Below, piece after piece: positions 47,789 through 55,656 of a stretch of 64,000 nucleotides of DNA. How positions within the stretch are numbered: position 1 is the stretch's first letter; every line of letters starts with the position of its first letter. Under the pieces are notes generated by a model. That model saw nothing but the letters and a program-made list of their open reading frames with translations, made no database searches and had not been told where the DNA came from. The DNA is from Pediococcus pentosaceus. GTDB taxonomy: Bacteria > Bacillota > Bacilli > Lactobacillales > Lactobacillaceae. The stretch covers positions 62,001 to 126,000 of the forward strand of contig NZ_JQBF01000004.1 of the NCBI RefSeq assembly GCF_001437285.1. Direction: 5' to 3'. A program made the translations under genes and the position numbers.

Positions 47789-48181
47789 ATGAGTAATATC
47801 CTTATCAGTCTTTTGACATTGATAGCTATTTTATTTTGTTGGAAATCGCTTTATCAAAATCCAGCTAGACAGATAGCTGGACGAAAATTTTATATTACCA
47901 AAGAATATCCTACTACTTATGCTAATGCTGTCGATAACTTAGACCATGCTACTATTCAATTTAAAAAGGATGGTAGTATCAAGTATGAAGTAATTAATGA
48001 TTATTCCAATGATAAATGGACAATCAATGGCCACAAAGTTGAAATGGGTAACATTGCTGATCCCGATCGCACTTATATTGATCTGAATGATGAACGTCAA
48101 ATTGACGGCCACACCTTCTATGAAATAAAATTTGAAGATGATATAAACATTTTCCAATATTTCCTAGTTTCAGAGAACTAA
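47789..48181 (+). CDS. Small membrane-anchored protein of unknown function
   Basis: A 130-residue protein: one N-terminal membrane segment (ILISLLTLIAILFCW, about 4-18) acting as an anchor or uncleaved signal, then a polar domain rich in Asp, Asn and Tyr (about 25-130; AGRKFYITKEYPTTYAN, DRTYIDLNDERQIDGHTFY) probably made of beta strands and exposed outside. There is no lipobox Cys in the usual context. AGGAGG is 7 bases before the ATG. I do not recognise the family. Its place beside an XRE regulator in an AT-rich region suggests accessory DNA. Confidence 0.7.
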   Translation: MSNILISLLTLIAILFCWKSLYQNPARQIAGRKFYITKEYPTTYANAVDNLDHATIQFKKDGSIKYEVINDYSNDKWTINGHKVEMGNIADPDRTYIDLNDERQIDGHTFYEIKFEDDINIFQYFLVSEN

Positions 48182-48205
48182 TACTTTACAATTTAATTAA
48201 AACTA

Positions 48206-48246
48206 TAAAAAACTTCAGAAAGTTAGTCTTTCTGAAGTTTTTTATT
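48206..48246 (+). terminator. Terminator after the small membrane protein gene
   Basis: AAAACTTCAGAAAG pairs with CTTTCTGAAGTTTT around a 7-base loop, followed by TTTATTTT. Confidence 0.93.
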
Positions 48247-48572
48247 TTGGTAATCTATTTTGTTTAGTTTCTGACACTAAATGTTTAAAACAGGATGCAA
48301 ACTTATCAAATAATAGAATTGTACCATAACATAATCTAAACTTATAAAAAAATAATAACTGAAACCCGGGGTTATAGGAACTCAGTTTAACTCTTAGCAA
48401 AAAGATAACTACTAGTTAAACACCGCAATATAAGCAATCTAACATGATTTTTAAAAATTACTTACTATAATTAAAAACTACTTTCTTCCAACAATAATCA
48501 ATACTTAGCAAACAATTAAAAGTTATTTTGCTATAGAATCATTAGCTATAAATGTTTATATTCTAGTCTAAT
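48247..48572. other. AT-rich non-coding stretch
   Basis: No open frame with a ribosome binding site and no clear hairpin is seen. The base composition is more AT-rich than neighbouring genes, as for decayed mobile DNA. Confidence 0.4.
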
Positions 48573-48621
48573 AACAAAAAAATCCCTAAATTAGATTTTA
48601 GAAAAATCCAATTTAGAGATT
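48573..48621 (-). terminator. Distal terminator reading from the guaA side
   Basis: AATCTCTAAATT pairs with AATTTAGGGATT (minus strand, one mismatch), with GGATTTT/AAAATCT inside, then TTTTTTT. It lies 150 bases after the guaA stop. It may end guaA transcripts or be the terminator of a lost gene. Confidence 0.8.
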
Positions 48622-48656
48622 AAATCTACGTAAAAACTTTTTGTATTGGCACCAAT

Positions 48657-48682
48657 AAAAATTGTAGGAAAATTGTAGGGAA
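48657..48682. repeat. Tandem 12-base repeat near the guaA 3' end
   Basis: AAATTGTAGG occurs twice in a row (spacing 12, copies followed by AA and GA) about 90 bases beyond the guaA stop. Short direct repeats of this sort are typical arm-type sites of tyrosine recombinases next to attachment sites. This is inference; no integrase gene is present. Confidence 0.4.
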
Positions 48683-48770
48683 CCATATCAATTTTTATTG
48701 TTTTCCGTCCCATTAAACACTCTTAAAAGCCCGTAGTTATGCGTTTCTTATTTTAAATTTTATATTACTT

Positions 48771-50324
48771 TTATTCCCATTCCACAGTTGCCGGTGGCTT
48801 AGAAGTAATGTCATAGACGATGCGGTTAACATGGTCCACTTCATTTACGATACGTACCGAAATCTTTTGCAAGACATCCCATGGGATACGAGCAAAGTCA
48901 GCAGTCATACCATCAATTGAGTTAACGGCACGGATACCTACTGTGTAATCGTAAGTACGGCCATCACCCATAACACCAACACTACGGATACCAGGTAAAA
49001 CAGTAAAGTATTGCCAGATATCACGGTCGAGACCGGCCTTCTTGATTTCTTCGCGAAGAATCAAGTCACTGTCACGCACGATTTGAAGTTTGTCTTCGGT
49101 GATTTCACCGATTACACGAATTCCCAAACCAGGACCTGGGAATGGTTGACGCCAAACGAGATCTTCTGGCATTCCCAATTTTTCACCAAGATCACGAGCT
49201 TCATCTTTAAATAAAGTACGAAGTGGTTCAATCAATTCAAAGTGCATGTCTTCTGGAAGTCCACCCACATTATGATGTGACTTAATCGTTTGAGCAGTAT
49301 CTGTTCCACTTTCGATTACATCAGTGTAAAGCGTACCTTGAGCTAGGAAGTCAATTCCTTTAAGTTTTTGTGCTTCATCATTAAATACTTGAATAAACTC
49401 GTTACCAATAATCTTACGTTTTTGTTCAGGTTCTGAAACACCAGCAAGCTTACTCAAGAAGCGATCTTGAGCGTCCACTTTGATAATGTTCAAACCAAAC
49501 TTACCTTCTAGACTATCCATAACTTGCTTTGCTTCGCCCTTACGGAGTAAACCGTGGTCTACGAAGATACATACTAATTGGTCACCAATTGCTTTATTGA
49601 GCAATACCCCAACTACGCTAGAATCCACCCCACCAGAAAGACCAAGCAATACTTTACGGTCTCCCACAGTTTCACGGATTTGTTGTACTTGCATATCGAT
49701 AAAGTCGTTCATGGACCAGTTAGCTTTAGCTTCACAAACGTCAAATGCAAAGTGCCGGAGAATTTCGTTACCATATTGAGTATTACGTACTTCAGCATGG
49801 AATTGAACCCCGTAGAACTTACGAGCATCATCAGCCATTGAGGCAATCGGACAGTTTGCGCTAGTTGCAACGGTCTTAAATCCTTCAGGGACTTCACGAA
49901 CCAAATCACCATGGCTCATCCAAACTGTTTGTTTAGCAGGAAGCTCTTTAAACATAACCGCTTGATCATCAGTCACATCAATATCAGCATGACCGTATTC
50001 ACGGTTATCAGCTGGTTCAACTCGTCCGCCTAGGTTATAAGTCATTAATTGCATTCCGTAGCAAATACCTAAAATTGGAATACCTAACTTATAAATTTCT
50101 GGGTCAATTCGAAAGGCATCTTTATCATAAACACTGTTAGGTCCACCAGAGAAGATAATTCCTTTAGGATTAATCTTTTTGATTTCTTCAGCAGTAATCT
50201 TATGAGAAAGAAGCTCAGAGTAAATACCGAATTCACGGATTCTACGTGTAATCAATTGGTTGTATTGACTACCGAAATCCAAAACAATGATTTTATCAAA
50301 ATTTGATAAATCTGCGTTCGCCAA
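48771..50324 (-). CDS. guaA: GMP synthase (glutamine-hydrolysing)
   Basis: A 517-residue enzyme that converts XMP to GMP. The N-terminal glutamine amidotransferase has Cys in GICYGMQLM (about 88) and His/Glu in GVQFHAEV. The ATP pyrophosphatase domain has the loop [10 protein letters not shown] (about 230), and the C-terminal dimerisation domain ends [10 protein letters not shown] prefer TTG 50322-50324 (then [12 protein letters not shown]) because GAGG lies 8 bases upstream; the in-frame GTG at 50331-50333 overlaps that site. I recognise no purine riboswitch upstream. Its 3' end is a known hot spot for integrating elements. Confidence 0.97.
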   Translation of the reverse strand: MANADLSNFDKIIVLDFGSQYNQLITRRIREFGIYSELLSHKITAEEIKKINPKGIIFSGGPNSVYDKDAFRIDPEIYKLGIPILGICYGMQLMTYNLGGRVEPADNREYGHADIDVTDDQAVMFKELPAKQTVWMSHGDLVREVPEGFKTVATSANCPIASMADDARKFYGVQFHAEVRNTQYGNEILRHFAFDVCEAKANWSMNDFIDMQVQQIRETVGDRKVLLGLSGGVDSSVVGVLLNKAIGDQLVCIFVDHGLLRKGEAKQVMDSLEGKFGLNIIKVDAQDRFLSKLAGVSEPEQKRKIIGNEFIQVFNDEAQKLKGIDFLAQGTLYTDVIESGTDTAQTIKSHHNVGGLPEDMHFELIEPLRTLFKDEARDLGEKLGMPEDLVWRQPFPGPGLGIRVIGEITEDKLQIVRDSDLILREEIKKAGLDRDIWQYFTVLPGIRSVGVMGDGRTYDYTVGIRAVNSIDGMTADFARIPWDVLQKISVRIVNEVDHVNRIVYDITSKPPATVEWE

Positions 50325-50456
50325 GTCCTTCACCTCATTCTTTTATTCTTACTCATCTATCATACAGTAAAAACGGGAAAAACCATAGCCCCTAAGCTTG
50401 CCTCACAATCGATGAAAAGGCTATCAATCGCGTCATTATCTTACTACCTAACGTTT

Positions 50457-52313
50457 TCAAAATTTCATTCTTAACAACCGCATTGCATTAAAAATAACTA
50501 CTAAGATACTTATTTCGTGAAAAAGCATCCCACTGGCCATATTTACCCAACCATAAGCCACACCGATTAATAACAACGCCACGGTTCCAATGGCAATTCC
50601 TACGTTTTGCATCGTGTTTCGCATAGTAGCCTTTGCCACCCGACGGGCATTTTTGATATTACTAAAATCAGAATCAATCAACACCACGTCGGAAGTTTCA
50701 ATTGCTACGTCAGTTCCATTTCCCATCGCAATCCCGACATTTGCCTTGGCAATTGAAGGACTATCATTGATGCCATCGCCGACAAATAGGACGTGCCTAC
50801 CATCATTTTGTAACTGTTCCAAAAACAGTGCTTTTTCTTCTGGTAGCATTTGTGCTTTAACCTGATTAATCCCAATAGTCTTAGCAATCTTTTCCGCAAT
50901 AACTGAATTATCACCCGTTAGCATCCACTGCTTGTCGATTCCACTCTGTTTTAATTTTTCAAACGTCTCTTTTACACCTTTACGAACCTGATCGACTAAT
51001 CCCACCATCAACACCAGCTTTTGATCAACGGTCATCAAAACTACGGATTGTCCATCATTTTCAATGGCCTGTAAATCGCGGGATTGTTGAGCCGTTAGCT
51101 CAATCTGATTTTCTGTTAAAACACGACGACTACCAATCCAAATCGTTTGCCCTTGATATTCACTTTTAATTCCAATTCCTTTAATCGTTGTTATAGGCAA
51201 ATTAAAATCGGCTGTAGTTTTTTGCCCACGCTTTTCGTAGTATTCCACAATCGAACGAGCTAAGGGATGATTCGTTTGTTTTTCCAAATCGGCTGCTAAT
51301 GCTAGCCAGTGATCTTCTTGATATTCTTTAATGCTTTTAACGGTGGGCCGTCCTTCGGTAACTGTACCCGTCTTATCAAACAAAATCGTATCCACTTGGG
51401 CTAGTTGATCGATTACGTCTCCACCCTTAATCAAGATTCCAGCCTTAGCTCCACGCCCGATTCCAGCTACATTGGAAACTGGCGCTCCAATTACTAGTGC
51501 CCCTGGACAAGCTAGAACCAAAATCGTGATGGCTAACCGTAAATTTTTAGTGAAAAGTAAAATTAATATTGCCACTACCAAAACGAAAGGTGTGTAATAC
51601 TTGGCAAAACGATCAATAAACTTACTCATCGGTGCTTGATTATCCTGGGCTTCTTCCACTAATTCGATAATTTTTCCGAAAGTTGTATCTTCGCCAACTT
51701 TTTGAGCTTGCACTAAAATCTGACCGTTTTCCACAATCGAACCCATATAAGCTTGGTCTCCAGTGGTTTTATCCACTAATTTAGATTCACCGGTAATTAA
51801 CGCTTCATCAACTTCAGCACTACCGTTAATAATTCCACCATCTACTGGGACCTGGTCGCCAACTCGCACAACCAGAACTGCCCCTTCATCAACCTCATCA
51901 ATTTCAACTTCTTGATACTGACCATCAACCACCATGGTGGCCGTTGTTGGCTGCATTTCCGTTAAATTTTGAATCGCTTGGTGTGTTTTTTGTAGCGTTC
52001 GCTGTTCCAAAAAATTTCCAAAGGCAAACAAAAATGTTACCATTGCTGCTTCTTCAAATTCTAAGATAGCTACTGCCCCAACTACGGCAATACTAACTAA
52101 TAATTCAATGCTCATCACTCGTGCTCGCAAAGCAGAAATGGCTTTGAATATGATAGGTAGTCCGGCTACCAAAGTTGCTATTCCGTAAGCCCCATTGGCA
52201 ATCAACCCCTGGTCAGCTAAGTGTTGCATTAACCAACCAATCACGGTTAGCGTTCCAGCTACTACCAGCATGGGATTGCCATGTTGTGTAAACCATCGCT
52301 GTATTTTAGCCAA
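50457..52313 (-). CDS. P1B-type metal-transporting ATPase with a CPG motif
   Basis: A 618-residue P-type ATPase of the heavy-metal class. It has about eight membrane segments, the actuator TGES (ITGESKLVD, about 172), the phosphorylated Asp in DKTGTVTEG (about 312), the HP locus in NHPLARSI, and the hinge GDGINDSPSIA. The metal-site motif in segment 6 reads ACPGALVIG (about 269-277): Cys-Pro-Gly instead of Cys-Pro-Cys of copper or zinc pumps. There is no N-terminal metal-binding domain; a separate HMA protein is encoded upstream. The start is TTG 52311-52313, 3 bases after the Dps-like stop, so translation is coupled. The metal cannot be read from the sequence. Confidence 0.88.
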   Translation of the reverse strand: MAKIQRWFTQHGNPMLVVAGTLTVIGWLMQHLADQGLIANGAYGIATLVAGLPIIFKAISALRARVMSIELLVSIAVVGAVAILEFEEAAMVTFLFAFGNFLEQRTLQKTHQAIQNLTEMQPTTATMVVDGQYQEVEIDEVDEGAVLVVRVGDQVPVDGGIINGSAEVDEALITGESKLVDKTTGDQAYMGSIVENGQILVQAQKVGEDTTFGKIIELVEEAQDNQAPMSKFIDRFAKYYTPFVLVVAILILLFTKNLRLAITILVLACPGALVIGAPVSNVAGIGRGAKAGILIKGGDVIDQLAQVDTILFDKTGTVTEGRPTVKSIKEYQEDHWLALAADLEKQTNHPLARSIVEYYEKRGQKTTADFNLPITTIKGIGIKSEYQGQTIWIGSRRVLTENQIELTAQQSRDLQAIENDGQSVVLMTVDQKLVLMVGLVDQVRKGVKETFEKLKQSGIDKQWMLTGDNSVIAEKIAKTIGINQVKAQMLPEEKALFLEQLQNDGRHVLFVGDGINDSPSIAKANVGIAMGNGTDVAIETSDVVLIDSDFSNIKNARRVAKATMRNTMQNVGIAIGTVALLLIGVAYGWVNMASGMLFHEISILVVIFNAMRLLRMKF

Positions 52314-52315
52314 AA

Positions 52316-52870
52316 TTAATCATCATCCTCTTCGTCGTCATCTTCTTCCAGGCCTTCCAAGGGTTCTTTACCTAACCGCGCTTGAATTGCTGCTGAAAAT
52401 TGATTGAAACTACCATCTAACTCAATCAAAAAGTTTTGTAATGGAAATTTACTTTCATTTTGGGCTAAAATAATGGCTCGACTAATAAACATCTTGCTGG
52501 TTTGGATATCATCGACTAACATTGCTAACATTTCTTGATCCGTTAAATATTTATTGCGCGCATTTTCCGTCAACATTTTATATTCTGAAAATTCTTCAGT
52601 AATTGATGAAGGCTTTTCTCCTGCATTTACTAACTGATGTCCTAATTGGTTAAAGTAGTTATCCACAGTTTGGCGCATCGAGCTTAAAAATTGTTGATCC
52701 GCAAAATAATTGTTTCCTTTTATATACCATTCTAATTGGTTTAATTTGGTCGACATCACCCGTAGATTCGCCAAGATGTGATTAGTCATTGCCCCAGCTG
52801 TGGGGAGATGATGGTCAATTTCATTTTGTTTTTGTTCAGCTTGATATAGCTCTTCAATTTCTTCACGCAT
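52316..52870 (-). CDS. Divergent Dps/ferritin-like protein with acidic tail
   Basis: A 184-residue, mostly helical protein. The segment NHILANLRVMSTKLNQLEWY, then IKGNNYF and LGHQLVNAGEKPSS, follows the Dps pattern (HW-V-KG-x-F ... LG-x-x-P). The conserved ferroxidase His next to Trp is replaced by Glu (E47-W48), and the second His position (normally LH after the KG-F motif) is Gln-rich (ADQQF), so canonical iron oxidation is doubtful. The C-terminus is a run of Asp and Glu (last 13 residues, all but two acidic), which could bind metal ions. It lies between the HMA chaperone (1-base TAATG overlap) and the P1B ATPase. Confidence 0.68.
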   Translation of the reverse strand: MREEIEELYQAEQKQNEIDHHLPTAGAMTNHILANLRVMSTKLNQLEWYIKGNNYFADQQFLSSMRQTVDNYFNQLGHQLVNAGEKPSSITEEFSEYKMLTENARNKYLTDQEMLAMLVDDIQTSKMFISRAIILAQNESKFPLQNFLIELDGSFNQFSAAIQARLGKEPLEGLEEDDDEEDDD

Positions 52871-53100
52871 TAGCTTTCACTCACCTTTGTTTTTAAGTCT
52901 TTAACGGTATATCCTAAATTTTCGACCGTTTGTTTCAAGGCTTCACCTTTTATTTCAGGTTCGACTTCGGCCTTGATTTTACTAGCATTGAAAAGGACTT
53001 TTACCCCTTTAACACCGTCCATCTTATTCAAGGCCCCTTCAATTTTGGTCATACAACTAGGACAAGTTAACGTGTCCAATTTCATAATAATTTTTGTCAT
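52870..53100 (-). CDS. HMA-domain metallochaperone
   Basis: A 76-residue heavy-metal-associated domain protein with the ferredoxin-like fold and the metal-binding CPSC (Cys 13 and Cys 16, TLTCPSCMTKIEGAL). The usual CopZ has a CxxC preceded by Met (MxCxxC); here the residue two before the first Cys is Leu, so copper is not certain. It probably hands metal to the ATPase two genes downstream, which lacks its own HMA domain. It heads the three-gene operon, with GGAGG before the ATG. Confidence 0.88.
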   Translation of the reverse strand: MTKIIMKLDTLTCPSCMTKIEGALNKMDGVKGVKVLFNASKIKAEVEPEIKGEALKQTVENLGYTVKDLKTKVSES

Positions 53101-53141
53101 TTCAACTAACCTCCTTGATTTGTTATATTAAGCATATAAGG

Positions 53142-53158
53142 TTTCAAACTAGTTGAAA
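53142..53158. promoter_or_regulatory. Inverted repeat between the FNR-like gene and the metal operon
   Basis: TTTCAA and TTGAAA are separated by ACTAG: a perfect 6-base palindrome immediately next to the FNR box. It may be a second operator or part of the minus-strand promoter. Confidence 0.55.
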
Positions 53159-53172
53159 TTGACGTAGATCAA
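53159..53172. promoter_or_regulatory. FNR/FLP-type operator
   Basis: TTGAC-GTAG-ATCAA differs from the FNR consensus TTGAT-N4-ATCAA in one base. It lies between the regulator gene and the HMA/Dps/ATPase operon, about 60 bases from each start, so the regulator likely controls both directions. Confidence 0.75.
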
Positions 53173-53230
53173 TTTTTTTAAATTTATTTTTAGCTATTAT
53201 AAAAGTAACCTAATCTAGGGAGGTCATATT

Positions 53231-53914
53231 TTGACTAAACAACTTCATCAGCATCACTGTGTTCCACTAGTCCCGATTTTTAAAAACTTAAATATCGAAC
53301 AAACTGCTGTAGTGGAATCCATCGTGCATCATCAGCAACTTCCTGCCAATTCGGTCTTATATCAAGAAGGAAATCGAATTGACGCACTCTCAATCATTGC
53401 CAACGGCCAAATTAAGGTCTTTCGTACTGCCGAAAATGGTAAAGAACAACTCTTATATCTCCTCCAAGCTGGTGATATCAACGGTGAAGCCGCGCTCTTT
53501 AATCAAACCGAACATAACTCGACGGCTATTACGCTCACTCCCACAACGGTTTGTACTATTAATCGCGCTGATTTTCAAAATTTACTTACGCGTTATCCCC
53601 AGGTTGGAATGAACGTTATGAACACATTAGGTAGCCGACTTTTAGAATTAGAGCGTCAAACAACTAAATCTAATACGGAATCCGTAGCAAGTCGTCTGGC
53701 CGACTACTTAGTCGAGACCGCATCTGCTTTAAATCAAAATCCGGTTCGTTTACCCCTTAAAAACAAAGACTTAGCGACCCTCCTCGGCACTACACCTGAA
53801 ACCATTAGTCGTTACTTCAAGCAATGGCACGAGCAGCATTTAATTACTAAACTAGAACGCCACCAAATCAAGCTTAATGATGTGGATAATTTACTTTTAG
53901 CTACCAGTAACTAA
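53231..53914 (+). CDS. Crp/Fnr-family regulator (FLP-like)
   Basis: A 227-residue protein with a cyclic-nucleotide-binding-like beta barrel (about 15-125), a dimer helix and a C-terminal winged helix (LATLLGTTPETISRYFKQW, about 178-196). It has only two Cys, at 10 (HHCVPLVP) and 108 (TTVCTIN), the pattern of the FLP regulators of lactobacilli and lactococci, which respond to oxidation by forming a disulfide rather than through an iron-sulfur cluster. The start is TTG 53231-53233, 7 bases after GGGAGG. It diverges from the metal operon across the FNR-like box. In lactococci FLP proteins affect zinc content, which fits this neighbourhood. Confidence 0.87.
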   Translation: MTKQLHQHHCVPLVPIFKNLNIEQTAVVESIVHHQQLPANSVLYQEGNRIDALSIIANGQIKVFRTAENGKEQLLYLLQAGDINGEAALFNQTEHNSTAITLTPTTVCTINRADFQNLLTRYPQVGMNVMNTLGSRLLELERQTTKSNTESVASRLADYLVETASALNQNPVRLPLKNKDLATLLGTTPETISRYFKQWHEQHLITKLERHQIKLNDVDNLLLATSN

Positions 53915-53925
53915 ATAACCTATAA

Positions 53926-53971
53926 TAAAAAAGATTGCCTAGTGAGGAATAGCTCACTAGGCAATCTTTTT
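53926..53971. terminator. Bidirectional terminator, FLP gene / coaA
   Basis: A 19-bp perfect stem (AAAAAGATTGCCTAGTGAG and its complement) with a 6-base loop lies between converging genes; its right end overlaps the coaA stop codon. Confidence 0.95.
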
Positions 53972-54887
53972 AAACTCGTACTAAAATGTTATCCATTACA
54001 TGTCCCGTAGTCTTATGCAGAATAATATCCGCTCTAAACCGCGTCGGTAAGATAAATTCTTCTAGGTTTTTTAAATTAATGTCTCGCCAAATTTTATGTG
54101 CCATTTCGAAAGCTTCCGAACGCGGTAATTTAGCGTATTTGTAATAATAATTAGTTGGATCATGGAACGCTGTATCAAGCAATACCCCGAAGCGTTCTAA
54201 AAACCATTGCTCAATTAAATTTGCATCCGCATCCACATAAATGGACCAATCAAAAAAATCACTCACATAAATGGTTTCATTAGCCGGTAACTGTAGCACG
54301 TTGATCCCCTCAACAATCAGAATATCTGGTTGATCAATCGTATCAAACTCATTTTCCACAATATCGTAAACTTGATGAGAATACTTCGGTACTTTAATTT
54401 CTTTTTTGCCACTCTTAACGTCGCTTAAAAACTTAATTAAGGATTTCATATCATAGCTTTCGGGAAATCCTTTGCGATTTAAAATATTCCGTCGCTTAAG
54501 TTCCGCGGTAGGGTATAAAAATCCATCGGTAGTTATTAACTGGGTTTTTAAGCTCGTAAACCAGCTACTCAAGAGTTCTTGTAGTAAACGTGCTGTTGTA
54601 CTTTTACCAACCGCCACACTCCCTGAAATACCGATAATAAAAGGCGTTTTTTTAACTGGCAATTGTAAAAAGTCTAATTTATCGCGATTCCATTTTTCAA
54701 AATCCGCATACTTTTTTTGGAGCAATCGTACTAACGGCACGTAAACATCTTGCACATCTTCGAGTGAAATTTGATCATTTAAAGCTTTGATATCTGTTAA
54801 TTGTTGCGTCGTCAGTGGTAATTCGGCTCGTTTGGCTAAATTTTGCCAATCTTCCCGCTTAAACTCAAAATAACCTTGTGCTTCCAT
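53970..54887 (-). CDS. coaA: Pantothenate kinase (type I)
   Basis: A 305-residue kinase that makes 4'-phosphopantothenate, the first step of coenzyme A synthesis. The start at ATG 54885-54887 lies 8 bases after GAGG; the frame begins two codons earlier at a TTG. Walker A is GISGSVAVGKSTTAR (about 90-104) and the C-terminal RFRADIILHK is typical. The type I enzyme is regulated by CoA. It is monocistronic. Confidence 0.96.
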   Translation of the reverse strand: MEAQGYFEFKREDWQNLAKRAELPLTTQQLTDIKALNDQISLEDVQDVYVPLVRLLQKKYADFEKWNRDKLDFLQLPVKKTPFIIGISGSVAVGKSTTARLLQELLSSWFTSLKTQLITTDGFLYPTAELKRRNILNRKGFPESYDMKSLIKFLSDVKSGKKEIKVPKYSHQVYDIVENEFDTIDQPDILIVEGINVLQLPANETIYVSDFFDWSIYVDADANLIEQWFLERFGVLLDTAFHDPTNYYYKYAKLPRSEAFEMAHKIWRDINLKNLEEFILPTRFRADIILHKTTGHVMDNILVRV

Positions 54888-54940
54888 TTCCAATTCCTCA
54901 TCTTCAAAAAATTACGTCTATTCTAGCATAGATAATTCGT

Positions 54941-55645
54941 TTATTCAGACTCAGAAATTGATTGTTGAATTTTTTCCGCGTCACTAGCCTCATGTGCCAT
55001 AAATTCTGCGTCTTGAATTGGTAAATTGAGGTCTAAACCGTCTAATAGTTGCCAAGAAAGTTTAACTTGATCCGCCTTAAAGTCTAGTAAATGACCTCCG
55101 AATTCGTGTTGATCGTCAATAAAATGAAGATGCATCCCCGCTACTCCCGCACCATGGAAAAGATCTGGGGTGTAGTAGCCAACTACTGTTCCTCTAACAT
55201 CTTCAGCATTAAAAACTTGTTGTTTAGATGCTGTTTCACTAAGGGTTGGATAAGGACGTTCTTGTTTCTTTACCACCCGAGTTTGAACTGTACGGAAAGT
55301 TCCACTAATTTTAATAGCAACAAATGTATTTTGATATGACAATTCTTTAGCAAGTGTCGCATCCACATCTTTCATCTCAATGTCAGATAACACTGCTCGT
55401 CCTTCAAAATCCGCTGAATTAACGTTAGCAAACGGTAATAGTTCATCATCACCAATAACCCTAATTGTACCATCTGCTAGCGCTTGGTAAGGGACTCCAT
55501 CTAAAATAATTAATTCGCCATTAAGGCCTTCAGCAGTTCCGATTCCAAAGTCACCGTGCTTCAGTAAATCGGAAACCGCAAGCGTCCCACCAAAAAGTCC
55601 ATCTACTAGCATTGCGAGCGTCCCATGTTGAAATAATTTTGCCAT
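54941..55645 (-). CDS. budA: Alpha-acetolactate decarboxylase
   Basis: A 234-residue enzyme that converts acetolactate to acetoin. The zinc-binding His pattern GMHLHFIDDQHEFGGHLLDF (about 169-188) is intact, and the N-terminal motif QHGTLAMLVDGLFGGT is typical. It follows alsS by 11 bases. The pair drains pyruvate to neutral acetoin, which protects against acid and disposes of excess pyruvate. An acidic tail of about 12 residues follows the core. Confidence 0.96.
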   Translation of the reverse strand: MAKLFQHGTLAMLVDGLFGGTLAVSDLLKHGDFGIGTAEGLNGELIILDGVPYQALADGTIRVIGDDELLPFANVNSADFEGRAVLSDIEMKDVDATLAKELSYQNTFVAIKISGTFRTVQTRVVKKQERPYPTLSETASKQQVFNAEDVRGTVVGYYTPDLFHGAGVAGMHLHFIDDQHEFGGHLLDFKADQVKLSWQLLDGLDLNLPIQDAEFMAHEASDAEKIQQSISESE

Positions 55646-55656
55646 TTAAATCCCTC

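Noticed and set aside
50325-50456. Purine or guanine riboswitch before guaA
   Set aside because: No recognisable three-way-junction core; the only pairing (ATAGCC/GGCTAT) looks like a weak terminator of the ATPase gene.
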